64,000 bases of DNA, taken from assembly GCF_002873395.1 (NCBI RefSeq), contig NZ_MCUV01000035.1, positions 227,121 to 291,120 on the forward strand, in the 5' to 3' direction. This DNA is from Vibrio sp. 10N.286.49.B3 (lineage in GTDB: Bacteria; Pseudomonadota; Gammaproteobacteria; Enterobacterales; Vibrionaceae). A program made the position numbers and the translations under genes. Below are positions 9,457 through 19,550 of the stretch, piece after piece; the stretch's first letter is position 1, and every line of letters starts with the position of its first letter. The notes under the pieces are model-generated. The model was not told the origin of the DNA. It saw nothing but the letters and a program-made list of their open reading frames with translations, and made no database searches.

Positions 9457-9486
9457 ACAAAAAAAGGAGCGATAAACGCTCCCTTT
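9457..9486 (-). terminator. Intrinsic terminator of rpsO
   Basis: GGAGCG pairs with CGCTCC around TTTAT on the minus strand, followed by a seven-T run. It begins about 30 bases after the rpsO stop. Confidence 0.88.
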
Positions 9487-9515
9487 CTTTCAAACTGTCT
9501 GTGAAGACATCGCTA

Positions 9516-9785
9516 TTAGCGACGTAGACCTAGACGCTTGATTAGATCTTGGTAACGAGTCAGGTTTTTGCCTTTCAGGTAATCAAGAAGCTTACGACGG
9601 CTAGAAACCATGCGTAATAGACCGCGACGGCTGTGGTGGTCGTGGATGTGAGTCTTGAAGTGACCTTGAAGGTGGTTGATAGAAGCAGTAAGTAGTGCTA
9701 CTTGTACTTCAGGTGAACCTGTATCGCCTTCAGATTGTGCGTATTCAGCAACGATTGCTGCTTTAGTTTCTGCATTCAGAGACAT
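9516..9785 (-). CDS. rpsO: 30S ribosomal protein S15
   Basis: An 89-aa primary 16S rRNA-binding protein, the standard length. The sequence is typical throughout: [14 protein letters not shown], the [25 protein letters not shown] core and the LIKRLGLRR end. ATG 9785 has AGGAGA upstream. It is flanked by truB and pnp, as in most gammaproteobacteria. E. coli S15 represses its own translation through a leader pseudoknot; the 5' region at 9786-9830 was not checked for that fold. Codon use is strongly biased, as expected for a ribosomal protein. Confidence 0.98.
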   Translation of the reverse strand: MSLNAETKAAIVAEYAQSEGDTGSPEVQVALLTASINHLQGHFKTHIHDHHSRRGLLRMVSSRRKLLDYLKGKNLTRYQDLIKRLGLRR

Positions 9786-10012
9786 AAATCTCTCCTAAAT
9801 AAGAGTAAGTTTAAATATGTAGCGCCAATCTCTGATTCAGCCGCTACGCGAAGCGCGAATTATAGATAAAGAACAAAAACGAAGCAACAGTTATTTTCAT
9901 TACTCATAACGGTTCACTGTAATTGGTTCTAATTTATACTGATTAACTCGCGCTAACCTCAATAAAGACATCAATACCTCTCATTAACGATGCTGATAAT
10001 GAGAAATAGGGA

Positions 10013-10966
10013 TTACTCTTGAGGTTCTTCGTCTCTGAAGACAACTAAACGCTTAGGTGCAACTCGACCGTCATTATCAATTTCGGCAACCCCTAAGAAT
10101 AGACGTTCTTCACCACCAGTCATACGTACGATACCTTCACTTGGCGCGCCCGCTATCTGAACTTGCATACCGTGTTGAACAAGATCCATCAGGTGTGCGT
10201 TCATATTCACTTCTGGCAAGTGTTCTACAGCCGTATCCATAGGTAGTAGCAATGGATCGAGTAACTCTTTAGGTGCAACACCTTGCTGCTGAGCCTGCTC
10301 TAACAGCTCGTTTAATTGCTCAAGTGTTACCATCTTTTCATACGGGTATTTTGCAACCCCAGTACGACGTAGATAAGTGACATGAGCACCACAGCCTAGC
10401 ATCTCGCCTAAATCATCTGTAATAGTACGGATGTAAGTGCCTTTAGAGCAATGTACTTCCATCTCAACTTCATCACCTTCAAAACGAAGCAATTCAATTG
10501 AGTAAACGGTGATTTTGCGTGACTCTCGTGGTACTTCAATGCCTTCACGAGCATATTCATATAAAGGACGACCTTGATATTTCAATGCTGAAAACATTGA
10601 TGGGATCTGATCGGTTTCACCTTTAAAGGTCGCGATGCATTTTTCAAGTTGCTCACGCGTAACGTTCACATCTCTTGTTTCTACAATATCGCCATCAGAA
10701 TCAGATGTATCGGTACGTTCACCAAGCTTGGCTACTACGACATAGCGCTTATCTGAGTCTAATAAAAACTGTGAAAACTTAGTTGCTTCACCTAAACAAA
10801 TAGGAAGCATACCTGTCGCAAGAGGATCTAAAGCACCTGTGTGCCCTGCTTTTTCAGCAAAATAGATACGCTTCACTTTCTGCAAAGCATCATTCGATGA
10901 AATGCCCGTTGGTTTATCTAATAGAATAACCCCATTAATAGGGCGTCCTTTACGACGGCGTGCCAT
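10013..10966 (-). CDS. truB: tRNA pseudouridine(55) synthase
   Basis: Converts U55 to pseudouridine in the T-loop of tRNAs; 317 aa (E. coli 314). Hallmarks are [14 protein letters not shown] at the N-terminus, [16 protein letters not shown] with the catalytic Asp at about residue 48, and the KGTYIRT segment. A C-terminal PUA-like domain follows from about residue 250. Its ATG shares one base with the rbfA stop (TAATG), so the two are translationally coupled. A 227-base gap separates it from rpsO. Confidence 0.97.
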   Translation of the reverse strand: MARRRKGRPINGVILLDKPTGISSNDALQKVKRIYFAEKAGHTGALDPLATGMLPICLGEATKFSQFLLDSDKRYVVVAKLGERTDTSDSDGDIVETRDVNVTREQLEKCIATFKGETDQIPSMFSALKYQGRPLYEYAREGIEVPRESRKITVYSIELLRFEGDEVEMEVHCSKGTYIRTITDDLGEMLGCGAHVTYLRRTGVAKYPYEKMVTLEQLNELLEQAQQQGVAPKELLDPLLLPMDTAVEHLPEVNMNAHLMDLVQHGMQVQIAGAPSEGIVRMTGGEERLFLGVAEIDNDGRVAPKRLVVFRDEEPQE

Positions 10967-11382
10967 TACTCTTCACCTTTTTGTTCAGTTGTATCTTCTT
11001 CACGACCAGATTCTTGCTGCTTACGCTTATCTTCGCTACGAACTTCACTTACTAAGTTCGACATGCGCATACCTTCAACTAAAGTATTGTCATAAGTAAA
11101 GCGAACTTCTGGTGTTAAACGGTGGCGGATACGCTTACCAAGAGCCATACGTACTGGTACTTCATGCTCTTTTAAAGCCGCTAGGCAAGACTCTGGCGTT
11201 TGCTCACCAATACATAGGAAAGTAACAAAAACCTTTGCGTAAGCAAGATCGCGTGAAACTTCTACATCAGAAATGGTAACCATACCAATGCGAGAATCAC
11301 GAACTTCGCGCTGAAGGATCAGAGCAAGTTCTTTTTGTAATTGTTGCGACACACGCTGTGTGCGGCTAAATTCTTTTGACAT
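10966..11382 (-). CDS. rbfA: Ribosome-binding factor A
   Basis: A 30S maturation factor with a KH-like fold, needed for 16S 5'-end processing and cold adaptation. The start was set at ATG 11382, giving [20 protein letters not shown], which aligns with E. coli RbfA; the frame runs back to 11442 but that extension crosses a strong hairpin and has no homology. This gives 138 aa. The core [29 protein letters not shown] is well conserved, while the C-terminus is a charged Glu/Lys/Arg-rich tail. It is part of the rimP-nusA-infB-rbfA-truB operon. Its ribosome-binding site is weak (GAGA), and it may be partly coupled to infB translation. Confidence 0.95.
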   Translation of the reverse strand: MSKEFSRTQRVSQQLQKELALILQREVRDSRIGMVTISDVEVSRDLAYAKVFVTFLCIGEQTPESCLAALKEHEVPVRMALGKRIRHRLTPEVRFTYDNTLVEGMRMSNLVSEVRSEDKRKQQESGREEDTTEQKGEE

Positions 11383-11406
11383 TTCTTTTCTCACTATAGA
11401 AAGAAT

Positions 11407-11426
11407 GGGGGGCTCAAAAGCCCCCC
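11407..11426 (-). other. GC hairpin between infB and rbfA
   Basis: GGGGGGCT pairs with AGCCCCCC around a four-base loop, an 8-bp stem just 24 bases before the rbfA ATG. It is followed on the minus strand by ATTCTTTC rather than a U-tract, so it is more likely an mRNA-stabilising, processing or attenuating element than a full terminator. Confidence 0.6.
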
Positions 11427-11478
11427 ATGGTGTATTCAACAACCTCTATTGCTTAGTGCTAAGCAAATAGTTTGTCAA

Positions 11479-14187
11479 TTAGTCAAGAGTACGTTTGATT
11501 TCAACGATTTCGAATACTTCGATTTGGTCACCAACGCGAACATCATTGTAGTTCTTAACGCCGATACCACATTCGTAGCCATTCTTAACTTCTTGTACAT
11601 CATCTTTAAAGCGACGTAGTGATTCTAGCTCACCTTCGTAGATAACAACATTTTCACGTAGTACGCGAATTGGGTTGCTACGCTTGATAGTACCCTCAGT
11701 AACCATACAACCAGCGATAGCGCCAAGTTTAGGTGACTTAAATACGTCACGAACTTGTGCAAGACCAATGATTTCTTGACGGAACTCAGGAGCTAGCATG
11801 CCACCCATAGCTTGTTTAACTTCGTCAATCAGTTGGTAAATGATTGAGTAGTAACGAAGGTCTAGGTTTTCATTTTCAACAGTACGACGAGCTGATGCAT
11901 CAGCACGAACGTTAAAGCCAAGAACGATAGCGTTTGAAGCTGCCGCTAGTGTTGCGTCTGTTTCAGTGATACCACCAACACCAGAACCAACAATGTTCAC
12001 TTTAACTTCTTCTGTAGAAAGTTTACGTAGAGAATCTGCAATCGCTTCAACAGAACCTTGTACGTCGGCTTTAAGAACTACGTTTAGTTCTGCAACTTCA
12101 CCAGCTTCCATGTTTGCGAACATGTTTTCTAGTTTAGCTTTTTGCTGACGAGCAAGTTTAACATCACGGAATTTACCTTGACGGTAGTTCGCAACTTCAC
12201 GTGCTTTACGCTCATCACGTACAACAGTCGCTTCGTCACCAGATGCTGGTACACCAGATAGACCTAAGATCTCTACTGGGATAGATGGACCTGCTGAAAG
12301 TACATCTTTACCGTTCTCATCGCGCATTGCACGAACACGGCCATACTCTTGACCACAAAGAACGATATCGCCTTTGTTTAGAGTACCCGCTTGAACCAGT
12401 ACAGTTGCAACTGGACCACGACCTTTATCAAGACGAGATTCAACAACAACACCTGATGCCATGCCTTCTTTTACCGCTGAAAGTTCTAAAACTTCAGATT
12501 GTAAAAGAATCGTTTCTAGTAGGCCTTCAATGTTTGTACCCTGCTTAGCAGAAATATGTACGAACATGTTCTCGCCGCCCCATTCCTCAGGAATAACGTC
12601 GTATTGAGCAAGCTCATTTTTAACGTTATCTGGGTTAGCGCCTTCTTTATCAATCTTGTTCACAGCAACAATTAGAGGTACACCTGCCGCTTTTGCGTGC
12701 TGGATAGCTTCAATTGTTTGTGGCATTACGCCATCGTCTGCAGCAACAACAAGTACAACGATATCTGTCGCTTGAGCACCACGAGCTCGCATTGCAGTAA
12801 ATGCCGCGTGTCCTGGAGTATCAAGGAAAGTGATCATGCCGTTTTCAGTTTCAACGTGGTATGCACCAATGTGCTGAGTAATACCACCCGCTTCACCTGA
12901 AGCAACGTGTGCTTTACGGATGTAATCTAGTGTTGATGTTTTACCATGGTCAACGTGACCCATGATAGTTACAACAGGAGCACGTGGTTCTAGTGCTGCA
13001 TTGTTGTCACGATCTGACAGTACTGCTTCTTCAAGTTCATTCTCTTTACGAAGAATTACTTTATGACCCATTTCTTCAGCAACAAGTGCTGCAGTTTCTT
13101 GGTCAATAACTTGGTTGATAGTCGCCATAGCGCCCATCTTCATCATTACTTTAATGACTTCAGTACCTTTCACTGACATTTTGCTTGCCAGTTCAGAGAT
13201 AACAATCGTTTCGCCAATAACAACATCTTGTTTTGCAACTGATGCTGTTTTATCAAAACCGTGCTGCATTGAAGTTGGCTTAGCAACGTTGTTATCACGA
13301 CGGTTACGACCACCACGTTGGTTACGACCACCGCGGTTGTTACCATTACGACCGTTGTTGTTACCATCAGTAGAAGCTGCTTTCTTTTTGCGACGACGTG
13401 GTGCTTTCTCTTCTTTTTGATCAGCTGCATCTTCAGCTTCACGAGCATAAGTCGATGTCGTTACATGGTAGTCAGCATTTTCTAGTGCTTTCTTCTTTTT
13501 CTCTTCTTCTGACCAGCGTTCGCCATTTTCTTCAGCTAACTTACGAGCTTCTTCAACTAGCTTTTGAGCTTCTTGCTCTGCTTTACGCTGTGCTTCTGCT
13601 TCCTGACGACGTTTTAGTTCATCAGCTTCTTTTTTTGCTTGTGCGTTTACATCTGAATTTTTTGCGTTCATGTCTTTTTTAGCCTTTTCAGCTTGTACGC
13701 GTTTTGCCTTCTCATCAGCTTCACGTTTTGCATCCGCTTCTCGTTTCGCTTGTTCTTCGGCTTCGCGTTGTGCTTTCTCTGCAGCTTCACGTTTCGCTAG
13801 CTCTTCAGCTTCGCGTTGTGCTTTCTCGTCGGCTTCACGTTTAGCTGCATCCTCAGCCTCACGTTTCGCTTCATCTTCAATAGCGCTGCGCTTCACGTAA
13901 GTACGTTTCTTACGTACTTCTACTTGAACATCTTTACTCTTACCACCACCAGCTGCAACGCTTAGCGTGCTGCGAGTTTTACGTTGTAGAGTCAAACGAG
14001 TCGGTTCAGTTTCACCAGAGGTGTCACCGTGTTCTTTCTTCAAATGAGTTAACAATTTCTGTTTTTCATCATCCGATACTTGATCCGAACCCGCCTTCTT
14101 CATTCCTGCATCAGCAAGTTGTTCTAATAAGCGGTCAACTGGCGTACCAATCTCTTCACTCAGTGCTTTCACTGTCAGTTCTGTCAT
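11479..14187 (-). CDS. infB: Translation initiation factor IF-2
   Basis: A GTPase that brings fMet-tRNA to the 30S subunit; 902 aa (E. coli 890). The N-terminus has the small IF2-N domain ([20 protein letters not shown]), then a long charged linker of Glu/Ala/Lys/Arg repeats (about residues 105-230) and a second IF2-N segment near 320. The G domain starts about residue 400: GHVDHGKTS (P-loop), DTPGHAAF and NKID. Domains II, III and the fMet-tRNA-binding C2 domain follow. ATG 14187 is preceded by GGGAGGGAG, a strong site. The linker repeats differ from neighbours only in composition. Shorter IF2 isoforms from internal starts, known in E. coli, were not identified. Confidence 0.97.
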   Translation of the reverse strand: MTELTVKALSEEIGTPVDRLLEQLADAGMKKAGSDQVSDDEKQKLLTHLKKEHGDTSGETEPTRLTLQRKTRSTLSVAAGGGKSKDVQVEVRKKRTYVKRSAIEDEAKREAEDAAKREADEKAQREAEELAKREAAEKAQREAEEQAKREADAKREADEKAKRVQAEKAKKDMNAKNSDVNAQAKKEADELKRRQEAEAQRKAEQEAQKLVEEARKLAEENGERWSEEEKKKKALENADYHVTTSTYAREAEDAADQKEEKAPRRRKKKAASTDGNNNGRNGNNRGGRNQRGGRNRRDNNVAKPTSMQHGFDKTASVAKQDVVIGETIVISELASKMSVKGTEVIKVMMKMGAMATINQVIDQETAALVAEEMGHKVILRKENELEEAVLSDRDNNAALEPRAPVVTIMGHVDHGKTSTLDYIRKAHVASGEAGGITQHIGAYHVETENGMITFLDTPGHAAFTAMRARGAQATDIVVLVVAADDGVMPQTIEAIQHAKAAGVPLIVAVNKIDKEGANPDNVKNELAQYDVIPEEWGGENMFVHISAKQGTNIEGLLETILLQSEVLELSAVKEGMASGVVVESRLDKGRGPVATVLVQAGTLNKGDIVLCGQEYGRVRAMRDENGKDVLSAGPSIPVEILGLSGVPASGDEATVVRDERKAREVANYRQGKFRDVKLARQQKAKLENMFANMEAGEVAELNVVLKADVQGSVEAIADSLRKLSTEEVKVNIVGSGVGGITETDATLAAASNAIVLGFNVRADASARRTVENENLDLRYYSIIYQLIDEVKQAMGGMLAPEFRQEIIGLAQVRDVFKSPKLGAIAGCMVTEGTIKRSNPIRVLRENVVIYEGELESLRRFKDDVQEVKNGYECGIGVKNYNDVRVGDQIEVFEIVEIKRTLD

Positions 14188-14212
14188 GCCGCTCCCTCCC
14201 TGCTGAGCTTAA

Positions 14213-15697
14213 TTACTCTTCGCTGAACCAACAGATGTTACGTGCAGCCATGATTAGCTCGCCAGCACGTTCTTCTGTTAATCCTTCAATTCCATCTAAT
14301 TCATCAACACCTTGATCTGCAAGATCTTCCAGTGTAGCAACGCCTTTCGCTGCCAGTTTAAATGCCATTTCACGCTCTAGTCCTTCAAGAGCAAGTAGAT
14401 CTTCTGCTGGTTCGATACCATCAAAAGTTTCTTCTTGTGCTAGGGCTAGTGTTGTTAGTGCATTTTTAGCACGGCCACGAAGTTCTTCGATAAGATCTTC
14501 ATCAAGACCATCAACTTCTAGTAGCTCGTGTGCTGGAACGTAAGCAACTTCTTCTAAAGTAGAGAAGCCTTCTTCAACTAGAAGCTCTGCAAAATCTTGC
14601 TCGATATCTAGGTGTTTAACGAAGTTTTCAATTGAAGCTGCGGCTTCTTCTTGGTGCTTCTTCTGTAGGTCCGCAACTGTCATTACATTTAGTTCCCAAC
14701 CCGTTAGTTGAGATGCTAGACGTACGTTCTGACCACTACGGCCGATTGCTTGAGCTAGGTTATCAGCTTCAACAGCAATATCCATAGAGTGAGAGTCTTC
14801 ATCAACAATGATTGAAGCTACATCTGCAGGAGCCATCGCATTGATAACGAATTGCGCTGGGTTATCGTCCCAAAGAACGATATCAATACGCTCACCGCCA
14901 AGTTCGCTTGATACAGCTTGAACTCGAGCGCCACGCATACCAACACACGCACCAACTGGATCAATACGCTTATCGTTTGTCTTAACTGCAATTTTAGCAC
15001 GAGAACCAGGATCACGAGCTGCGCCTTTTAACTCAATCAGCTCTTCACCGATTTCTGGCACTTCAACACGGAATAGTTCTGCTAGCATTTCAGGCTTTGA
15101 ACGCGTGATAAATAACTGGAAGCCACGAGCTTCTGGTTTCACTGCGTATAGTAGACCACGAACACGGTCACCTGGACGGAAGTTTTCACGAGGAAGTTGA
15201 TCATCACGTAAAACAACCGCTTCAGCATTGTTACCAAGATCAAGAATAATCGTATCACGGTTTACTTTTTTAACAACACCAGTAACTAGGTCACCTTCGT
15301 TATCAATGAACTGTTCAACGATCATTGCACGCTCAGCTTCACGTACTTTTTGTACGATAACTTGCTTAGCTGTTTGAGTCGTAATACGGTCAAAAGTTAC
15401 CGACTCGATTTCATCTTCAATGAAACCACCGATTTCAATTGTTTCGTCATCGTACTGTGCTGCTTCAATTGAGATCTCTTTTGTTGGGAACTCAACTTCT
15501 TGTACAGCTTCCCAGCGACGGAAAGTTTCGAAATTACCGGTTTTACGATCGATTTCAACACGAACTTCAATTTCAAGTTCGTGCTTCTTTTTTGTCGCTG
15601 TTGCTAGCGCGATTTCAAGCGCTTCAAAAATACGCTCACGAGGGACTGCTTTTTCATTAGAAACAGCCTCTACTACCGCTAAAATTTCTTTGTTCAT
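14213..15697 (-). CDS. nusA: Transcription termination/antitermination factor NusA
   Basis: RNA polymerase-associated pausing, termination and antitermination factor; 494 aa (E. coli 495). Order: N-terminal RNAP-binding domain (about 1-125), S1 (about 135-200), KH1 and KH2 (about 200-345, including [13 protein letters not shown]), and two C-terminal acidic repeats from about 360 that include the [16 protein letters not shown] motif. Both acidic repeats are present, as expected in gammaproteobacteria. Starts at ATG 15697 with GAGG at eight bases. It lies between rimP and infB, and two intrinsic terminators upstream of rimP could serve as its own feedback targets. Confidence 0.97.
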   Translation of the reverse strand: MNKEILAVVEAVSNEKAVPRERIFEALEIALATATKKKHELEIEVRVEIDRKTGNFETFRRWEAVQEVEFPTKEISIEAAQYDDETIEIGGFIEDEIESVTFDRITTQTAKQVIVQKVREAERAMIVEQFIDNEGDLVTGVVKKVNRDTIILDLGNNAEAVVLRDDQLPRENFRPGDRVRGLLYAVKPEARGFQLFITRSKPEMLAELFRVEVPEIGEELIELKGAARDPGSRAKIAVKTNDKRIDPVGACVGMRGARVQAVSSELGGERIDIVLWDDNPAQFVINAMAPADVASIIVDEDSHSMDIAVEADNLAQAIGRSGQNVRLASQLTGWELNVMTVADLQKKHQEEAAASIENFVKHLDIEQDFAELLVEEGFSTLEEVAYVPAHELLEVDGLDEDLIEELRGRAKNALTTLALAQEETFDGIEPAEDLLALEGLEREMAFKLAAKGVATLEDLADQGVDELDGIEGLTEERAGELIMAARNICWFSEE

Positions 15698-15716
15698 TAA
15701 TCTAGCCTCTTAAGAC

Positions 15717-16172
15717 TTAAAATTTAGGGATAAGGTTCGCTTTAGAAATGTTTGTTAGTGCAAATTCTTCATCTTGCCCTTCAACATTTACCACAACTGT
15801 TTCACCAGCAATCGATTGGATAACACCTTTCCATTTGCGGCGGTTAGCTACGGCCATTTTCAGAACAATGCTGACCTCGTGACCAATAAATTGTTGGTAA
15901 TGTTCTGCCTTAAATAGTGGTCGCTCTAGACCTGGTGAAGACACTTCTAGGTTGTAAACCAATGTAATTGGATCTTCAACATCTAGTACTGCACCTACTT
16001 GGCGGCTTACTTCAGCACAATCTTCTACAAAAATGCCATTTTCATGATCAATGTAAATACGTAATGTTGAATGCTCACCAGCACGAATAAACTCTAATCC
16101 AACTAACTCATAACCTGCGGCAGCTACTGGAGCACCAAGCATTTCAGTAAGTTGTCTCTCTAAACCAGTCAT
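15717..16172 (-). CDS. rimP: Ribosome maturation factor RimP
   Basis: Needed for early assembly of the 30S subunit; 151 aa. The start is ATG 16172 ([12 protein letters not shown]), which matches Vibrio RimP and has GGAG eight bases upstream; the longer frame from 16205 would run into a terminator stem. Conserved patches are [21 protein letters not shown] and [13 protein letters not shown], with an SH3-like C-terminal domain. It is the first protein gene of the nusA-infB operon, and follows the initiator tRNA as in E. coli (metY-rimP). Confidence 0.96.
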   Translation of the reverse strand: MTGLERQLTEMLGAPVAAAGYELVGLEFIRAGEHSTLRIYIDHENGIFVEDCAEVSRQVGAVLDVEDPITLVYNLEVSSPGLERPLFKAEHYQQFIGHEVSIVLKMAVANRRKWKGVIQSIAGETVVVNVEGQDEEFALTNISKANLIPKF

Positions 16173-16187
16173 ATTAACCACTCCAGA

Positions 16188-16210
16188 AACAAAAAAAGGG
16201 CTCAAAGCCC
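16188..16210 (-). terminator. Intrinsic terminator just upstream of rimP
   Basis: On the minus strand GGGCT pairs with AGCCC around TTG, followed by seven Ts. It ends only 16 bases before the rimP start, so it acts inside the leader of the rimP-nusA-infB transcript and is better seen as an attenuator. Confidence 0.75.
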
Positions 16211-16233
16211 AATTTAAATCCCAAGCAAATTAC

Positions 16234-16275
16234 TATCTGTATATTTCGAACCTAACGTTTTGAAATATACAGATA
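16234..16275 (-). other. 14-bp perfect inverted repeat in the rimP-nusA leader (possible RNase III site)
   Basis: TATCTGTATATTTC and its exact complement GAAATATACAGATA flank a 14-base loop; the duplex can extend by a G-U and two A-U pairs. It lies between the tRNA-fMet terminator and the rimP attenuator. In E. coli RNase III cuts the metY-nusA transcript in this interval (Regnier and Grunberg-Manago), so this is a natural candidate for the same function. Confidence 0.6.
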
Positions 16276-16276
16276 A

Positions 16277-16305
16277 CAAAAAACCCCGAAAGTCGGGGTT
16301 TTTTA
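16277..16305. terminator. Bidirectional terminator after tRNA-fMet
   Basis: ACCCCGA pairs with TCGGGGT around AAG, flanked by A6 on the left and T6 on the right, so it can work on both strands. On the minus strand it follows tRNA-fMet and precedes rimP. Confidence 0.9.
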
Positions 16306-16442
16306 TTGCTGGACCCTGATAGTAAAAACATTCGATAATTAATAATTAAACTAAAAATTCAAACATTTAAACCTGCAATGAAGTAACTTCATTGCACAAA
16401 CTTGTATCCATCAACTTCTTAATGATAGCAACATTAAGGAAT

Positions 16443-16519
<77 letters not shown>

Positions 16520-16574
16520 TCCGACTTGTGAACATTATCGCTCAAGCAAGTGTGATTTACAAGTTTGTAAATAA

Positions 16575-16658
16575 TGGTGCCGAGAGAGGGACTCGAACCC
16601 TCACACCATAGGCACTAGCACCTCATGCTAGCGTGTCTACCAATTTCACCATCTCGGC
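16575..16658 (-). tRNA. leuU: tRNA-Leu (GAG)
   Basis: An 84-base class II tRNA with a long variable arm and encoded CCA; acceptor stem GCCGAGA/TCTCGGC. The anticodon loop reads CATGAGGT, giving anticodon GAG, which reads CUC/CUU. Location between secG and the initiator tRNA is that of E. coli leuU. The gap to tRNA-fMet is 55 bases with no terminator. Confidence 0.96.
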
Positions 16659-16685
16659 ATCAAAATACTTTTCCGAAGAAAAGAT

Positions 16686-17018
16686 TTATTGAGGAATTTC
16701 GTCGCTAGATTTAGCTGGAATTTCACTCACACCATCAGTTTGTTGGATAACTTGACCTTGAGAAGGGTCAATCCATTGTGACTCAGTTTTATGTGTAGAC
16801 ATATTACCAAGAACTAAACTAATGATAAAAAATACTGTTGCAAAAATTGCAGTCATTCGGGTTAGGAAATTCCCTGAGCCACCAGCACCAAACACAGTGT
16901 TTGAAGCACCAGCACCGAAAGAAGCTCCCATATCTGCGCCTTTACCTTGTTGAATTAACACTAGGCCAATTACACCAAGCGCCGCTAACAGGTAAATCAC
17001 AAGTAGAATCTCAAACAT
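16686..17018 (-). CDS. secG: Preprotein translocase subunit SecG
   Basis: Small inner-membrane subunit of SecYEG; 110 aa. Two membrane segments (about 2-20 and 55-74) flank the conserved cytoplasmic loop [20 protein letters not shown]. The C-terminal part after residue 75 is polar and variable, as in other SecG proteins. It is followed by tRNA-Leu only 27 bases after the stop, so the mRNA is probably released by tRNA processing. A strong promoter lies 90 bases upstream. Confidence 0.96.
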   Translation of the reverse strand: MFEILLVIYLLAALGVIGLVLIQQGKGADMGASFGAGASNTVFGAGGSGNFLTRMTAIFATVFFIISLVLGNMSTHKTESQWIDPSQGQVIQQTDGVSEIPAKSSDEIPQ

Positions 17019-17107
17019 TTTTCCACCTATGTTCTAGTTGTTGAGCCAGCGTGGTTTTTGCAGTACACATAAACAAGGCTAGCGTCCTCCTTTGTGGAGG
17101 CGGAGCA

Positions 17108-17136
17108 ATACTAGCGAATGCCCGCTCTTCTGACAA
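17108..17136 (-). promoter_or_regulatory. Strong sigma-70 promoter for secG-leuU-metY
   Basis: TTGTCA (17131-17136) and TAGTAT (17108-17113) are separated by exactly 17 bases. The sequence after the -10 is GC-rich (TGCTCCGCC), the kind of discriminator linked to stringent control of stable-RNA promoters, which fits a transcript carrying two tRNAs. Confidence 0.75.
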
Positions 17137-17213
17137 GAGAAATATGCAAAAAACACAACACTAAGGACCCAAACGGTCAAAAAAAAACCAAAGCAACATA
17201 AAAAGTAGGTAAG

Positions 17214-17242
17214 GCGGTGAAATTAAATATAAAAATCACCGC
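17214..17242 (-). other. Inverted repeat downstream of glmM
   Basis: GCGGTGA and TCACCGC enclose 15 A/T-only bases, 16 bases past the glmM stop. There is no U-tract, so it is at best a weak terminator or a 3' stabilising hairpin. Confidence 0.4.
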
Positions 17243-17257
17243 ACTAGCACCACTCTT

Positions 17258-18595
17258 TTAGCAACTTGCTTTGACTGCATCAGCAATTTTCATTGCTGAG
17301 CTATGAACAAGTTCAGCATCTTCGCCTTCGACCATAACACGCAGTAAAGGCTCTGTGCCTGACTTACGTAATAACACGCGCCCTTTGTCACTCAAAGCAC
17401 CTTCCACTTCCAGAACCGCTTGCTTTACCGCTTCCGCTTCTAGTGGGTTAGAGTCACCACTAAAGCGAACATTTTCCAAGACTTGTGGATATAAAGTCAT
17501 ACCTTGAGACAGTTCATTCAGGCTCATGTCACTACCAACAATAGAAGCAAGTACCTGCAGCGCAGCAACAATTGCATCACCTGTCGTTACGTTATCAAGC
17601 AAGATGACATGACCTGAGTTTTCTGCACCAATTTTCCAATTTTTCTCTAGCAATGCTTCCATTACATAGCGGTCACCAACAGCAGCACGAACAAATGGAA
17701 TACCTAAATTTTTAAGCCCATTTTCCATGCCAAGGTTGGTCATTAATGTACCAACAACACCGCCTTTCAGCTCACCACGACGTAAAGCATCACGCGCTAT
17801 AATGTAAGCAATCTGGTCGCCATCAACCTTGTTACCTTTCTCATCAACCATGATGATACGATCGCCATCACCATCGAAAGCTAAACCGAGATCGGCTTTT
17901 TCAGCGATAACTCGTGCTTGTAGAGCGCGCACATCTGTCGCACCAACTTCATGGTTAATATTAATACCATTTGGCTCAGCGCCCATGGTAATTAACTCCG
18001 CACCAAGCTCTTGAAATACATTAGGTGCGATATGGTATGTTGCACCATGAGCACAATCGATAACGATTTTAAGCTTTGATAAATTGTATTTTGATGGGAA
18101 GGTACTCTTACAAAATTCAATATAACGACCCGCTGCATCATTCATACGTGAAGCCTTACCAAGCTCAGATGATTCTACACATTCGATATCTTTATCAAGT
18201 TCAGCTTCAATCGCTAACTCAATGTCATCTGATAACTTAGTACCCTCTGACGAGAAGAACTTTATACCGTTATCATAATAAGGGTTGTGCGAAGCAGAAA
18301 TAACAATACCCGCTTCTGCTCGGAAAGTTTGCGTAAGATATGCAACTGCAGGTGTCGGCATAGGTCCAGTAAAAATGGCTTTTAAACCAGCAGCTGATAA
18401 ACCTGCTTCTAATGCAGACTCCAGCATATAACCTGAAATACGTGTATCTTTACCGATAATTACTTTTTTTGTACCCTGCTTTGCTAGAACGCGACCTGCT
18501 GCCCAACCAAGCTTTAAAACGAAGTCAGGAGTAATTGGGTATTGACCAACTTTCCCACGCACACCATCAGTACCAAAATAACGTCTTTGAGACAT
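17258..18595 (-). CDS. glmM: Phosphoglucosamine mutase
   Basis: Interconverts glucosamine-6-P and glucosamine-1-P on the route to UDP-GlcNAc; cytoplasmic, 445 aa (E. coli 445). The phosphorylated catalytic Ser is at 102 in [12 protein letters not shown]. The metal-binding loop is [11 protein letters not shown] near residue 240, the sugar-binding loop GAENSGH near 323 and the phosphate-binding [12 protein letters not shown] near the end. It follows folP by 33 bases, the same order as in E. coli (ftsH-folP-glmM-secG). It is a different enzyme from the phosphohexomutase at 51333. Confidence 0.97.
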   Translation of the reverse strand: MSQRRYFGTDGVRGKVGQYPITPDFVLKLGWAAGRVLAKQGTKKVIIGKDTRISGYMLESALEAGLSAAGLKAIFTGPMPTPAVAYLTQTFRAEAGIVISASHNPYYDNGIKFFSSEGTKLSDDIELAIEAELDKDIECVESSELGKASRMNDAAGRYIEFCKSTFPSKYNLSKLKIVIDCAHGATYHIAPNVFQELGAELITMGAEPNGININHEVGATDVRALQARVIAEKADLGLAFDGDGDRIIMVDEKGNKVDGDQIAYIIARDALRRGELKGGVVGTLMTNLGMENGLKNLGIPFVRAAVGDRYVMEALLEKNWKIGAENSGHVILLDNVTTGDAIVAALQVLASIVGSDMSLNELSQGMTLYPQVLENVRFSGDSNPLEAEAVKQAVLEVEGALSDKGRVLLRKSGTEPLLRVMVEGEDAELVHSSAMKIADAVKASC

Positions 18596-18628
18596 AGTTT
18601 TCTTTCCTATTTTATTTCTTATATTTCT

Positions 18629-19459
18629 TCAGTAATTGTGCTGCATTGCCTGGATAACACTCATGGCTTGCAGAGTCTCTGCGACATCATGCACACGAAT
18701 GATATGAGCGCCTTTTAAAGCCGCAATAGCTGCACAGGTAACACTTCCAACCATACATTCAGCTGGTTGCTGATCCAATAACTTAAATATCATTGACTTA
18801 CGAGACATACCAACCAACAAAGGCAGCTCTAGTGTATGAAATGCCTCAAGATGCCCTAAAAGGTGGTAATTATGTTCTATTGTTTTGCCAAAGCCAAACC
18901 CTGGATCTAAAACTAATTGACTTTTATCGATACCAGCAGATTCACAAGCCGCCATTCTCTCAACTAAGAAGTCACGAACATCGGCTAATACGTCTTGATA
19001 GTTTGGCTTCTCTTGCATCGTACATGGCTTACCTTGCATATGCATTAAACAAACAGGAACTTTTGCTCGAGCAGCAACATCAAGCGCACCTGGCTCTTGC
19101 AGTGCACGAACATCATTAATCATATCAGCCCCTGCTTGAATCGCCTGCTCCATAACGACGGCTTTACTGGTGTCGATTGAGATCCAGACGTCAAACTGAG
19201 CGCGGATAGCTTGGATGATTGGAATAACCCTTGCTAGCTCTTCTTCTAACGAAACCTCAGGAGCGCCGGGGCGTGTGGACTCACCACCAATATCAATAAT
19301 ACTAACGCCAGCCTCTATCATTGCTTGGGCTTGAGAAAGCGCGGCATCAACTGAATTAAATTTACCACCATCTGAAAACGAATCAGGGGTAACATTGAGT
19401 ACACCCATGATGTGAGGGCGGTCTAACGTTAATTGCTTATCCTTGGCTGTTAAAATCAT
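18629..19459 (-). CDS. folP: Dihydropteroate synthase
   Basis: Condenses p-aminobenzoate with 6-hydroxymethyl-dihydropterin pyrophosphate in folate synthesis, and is the sulfonamide target. 276 aa, a TIM barrel. Signatures are IMGVLNVTPDSFSDGG at about 18 and IDIGGESTRPGA at about 56, plus the LDPGFGFGK and SRKSMI segments. No insertions near the sulfonamide-contact loops are obvious. It lies downstream of ftsH, but a terminator at 19503-19541 separates the two, so read-through or a separate promoter is needed. Confidence 0.97.
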   Translation of the reverse strand: MILTAKDKQLTLDRPHIMGVLNVTPDSFSDGGKFNSVDAALSQAQAMIEAGVSIIDIGGESTRPGAPEVSLEEELARVIPIIQAIRAQFDVWISIDTSKAVVMEQAIQAGADMINDVRALQEPGALDVAARAKVPVCLMHMQGKPCTMQEKPNYQDVLADVRDFLVERMAACESAGIDKSQLVLDPGFGFGKTIEHNYHLLGHLEAFHTLELPLLVGMSRKSMIFKLLDQQPAECMVGSVTCAAIAALKGAHIIRVHDVAETLQAMSVIQAMQHNY

Positions 19460-19502
19460 ACCTGTAACCTTGAGACAAATTTCTTAATTTCTATACGTAA
19501 AA

Positions 19503-19541
19503 AAACAAAAAACCCCGAGTTTCCCCAGGGTTTTTTATTGG
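19503..19541 (-). terminator. Terminator after ftsH
   Basis: On the minus strand AACCC pairs with GGGTT-type sequence around a G/C-rich inner part, with A6 before and T6 after. The stem has internal mismatches, so termination may be partial, which would let folP-glmM be transcribed from upstream. Confidence 0.7.
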
Positions 19542-19550
19542 CTTTAAGAA

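Noticed and set aside
11966..13900. Several open frames opposite infB and nusA on the plus strand.
   Set aside because: They overlap strongly conserved coding sequence, have no ribosome-binding sites and the translations are low-complexity reflections of the infB linker.
16234..16275. A phage attachment site next to the tRNA genes.
   Set aside because: The repeat is inverted, not direct, does not copy a tRNA 3' end, and no integrase is present nearby.
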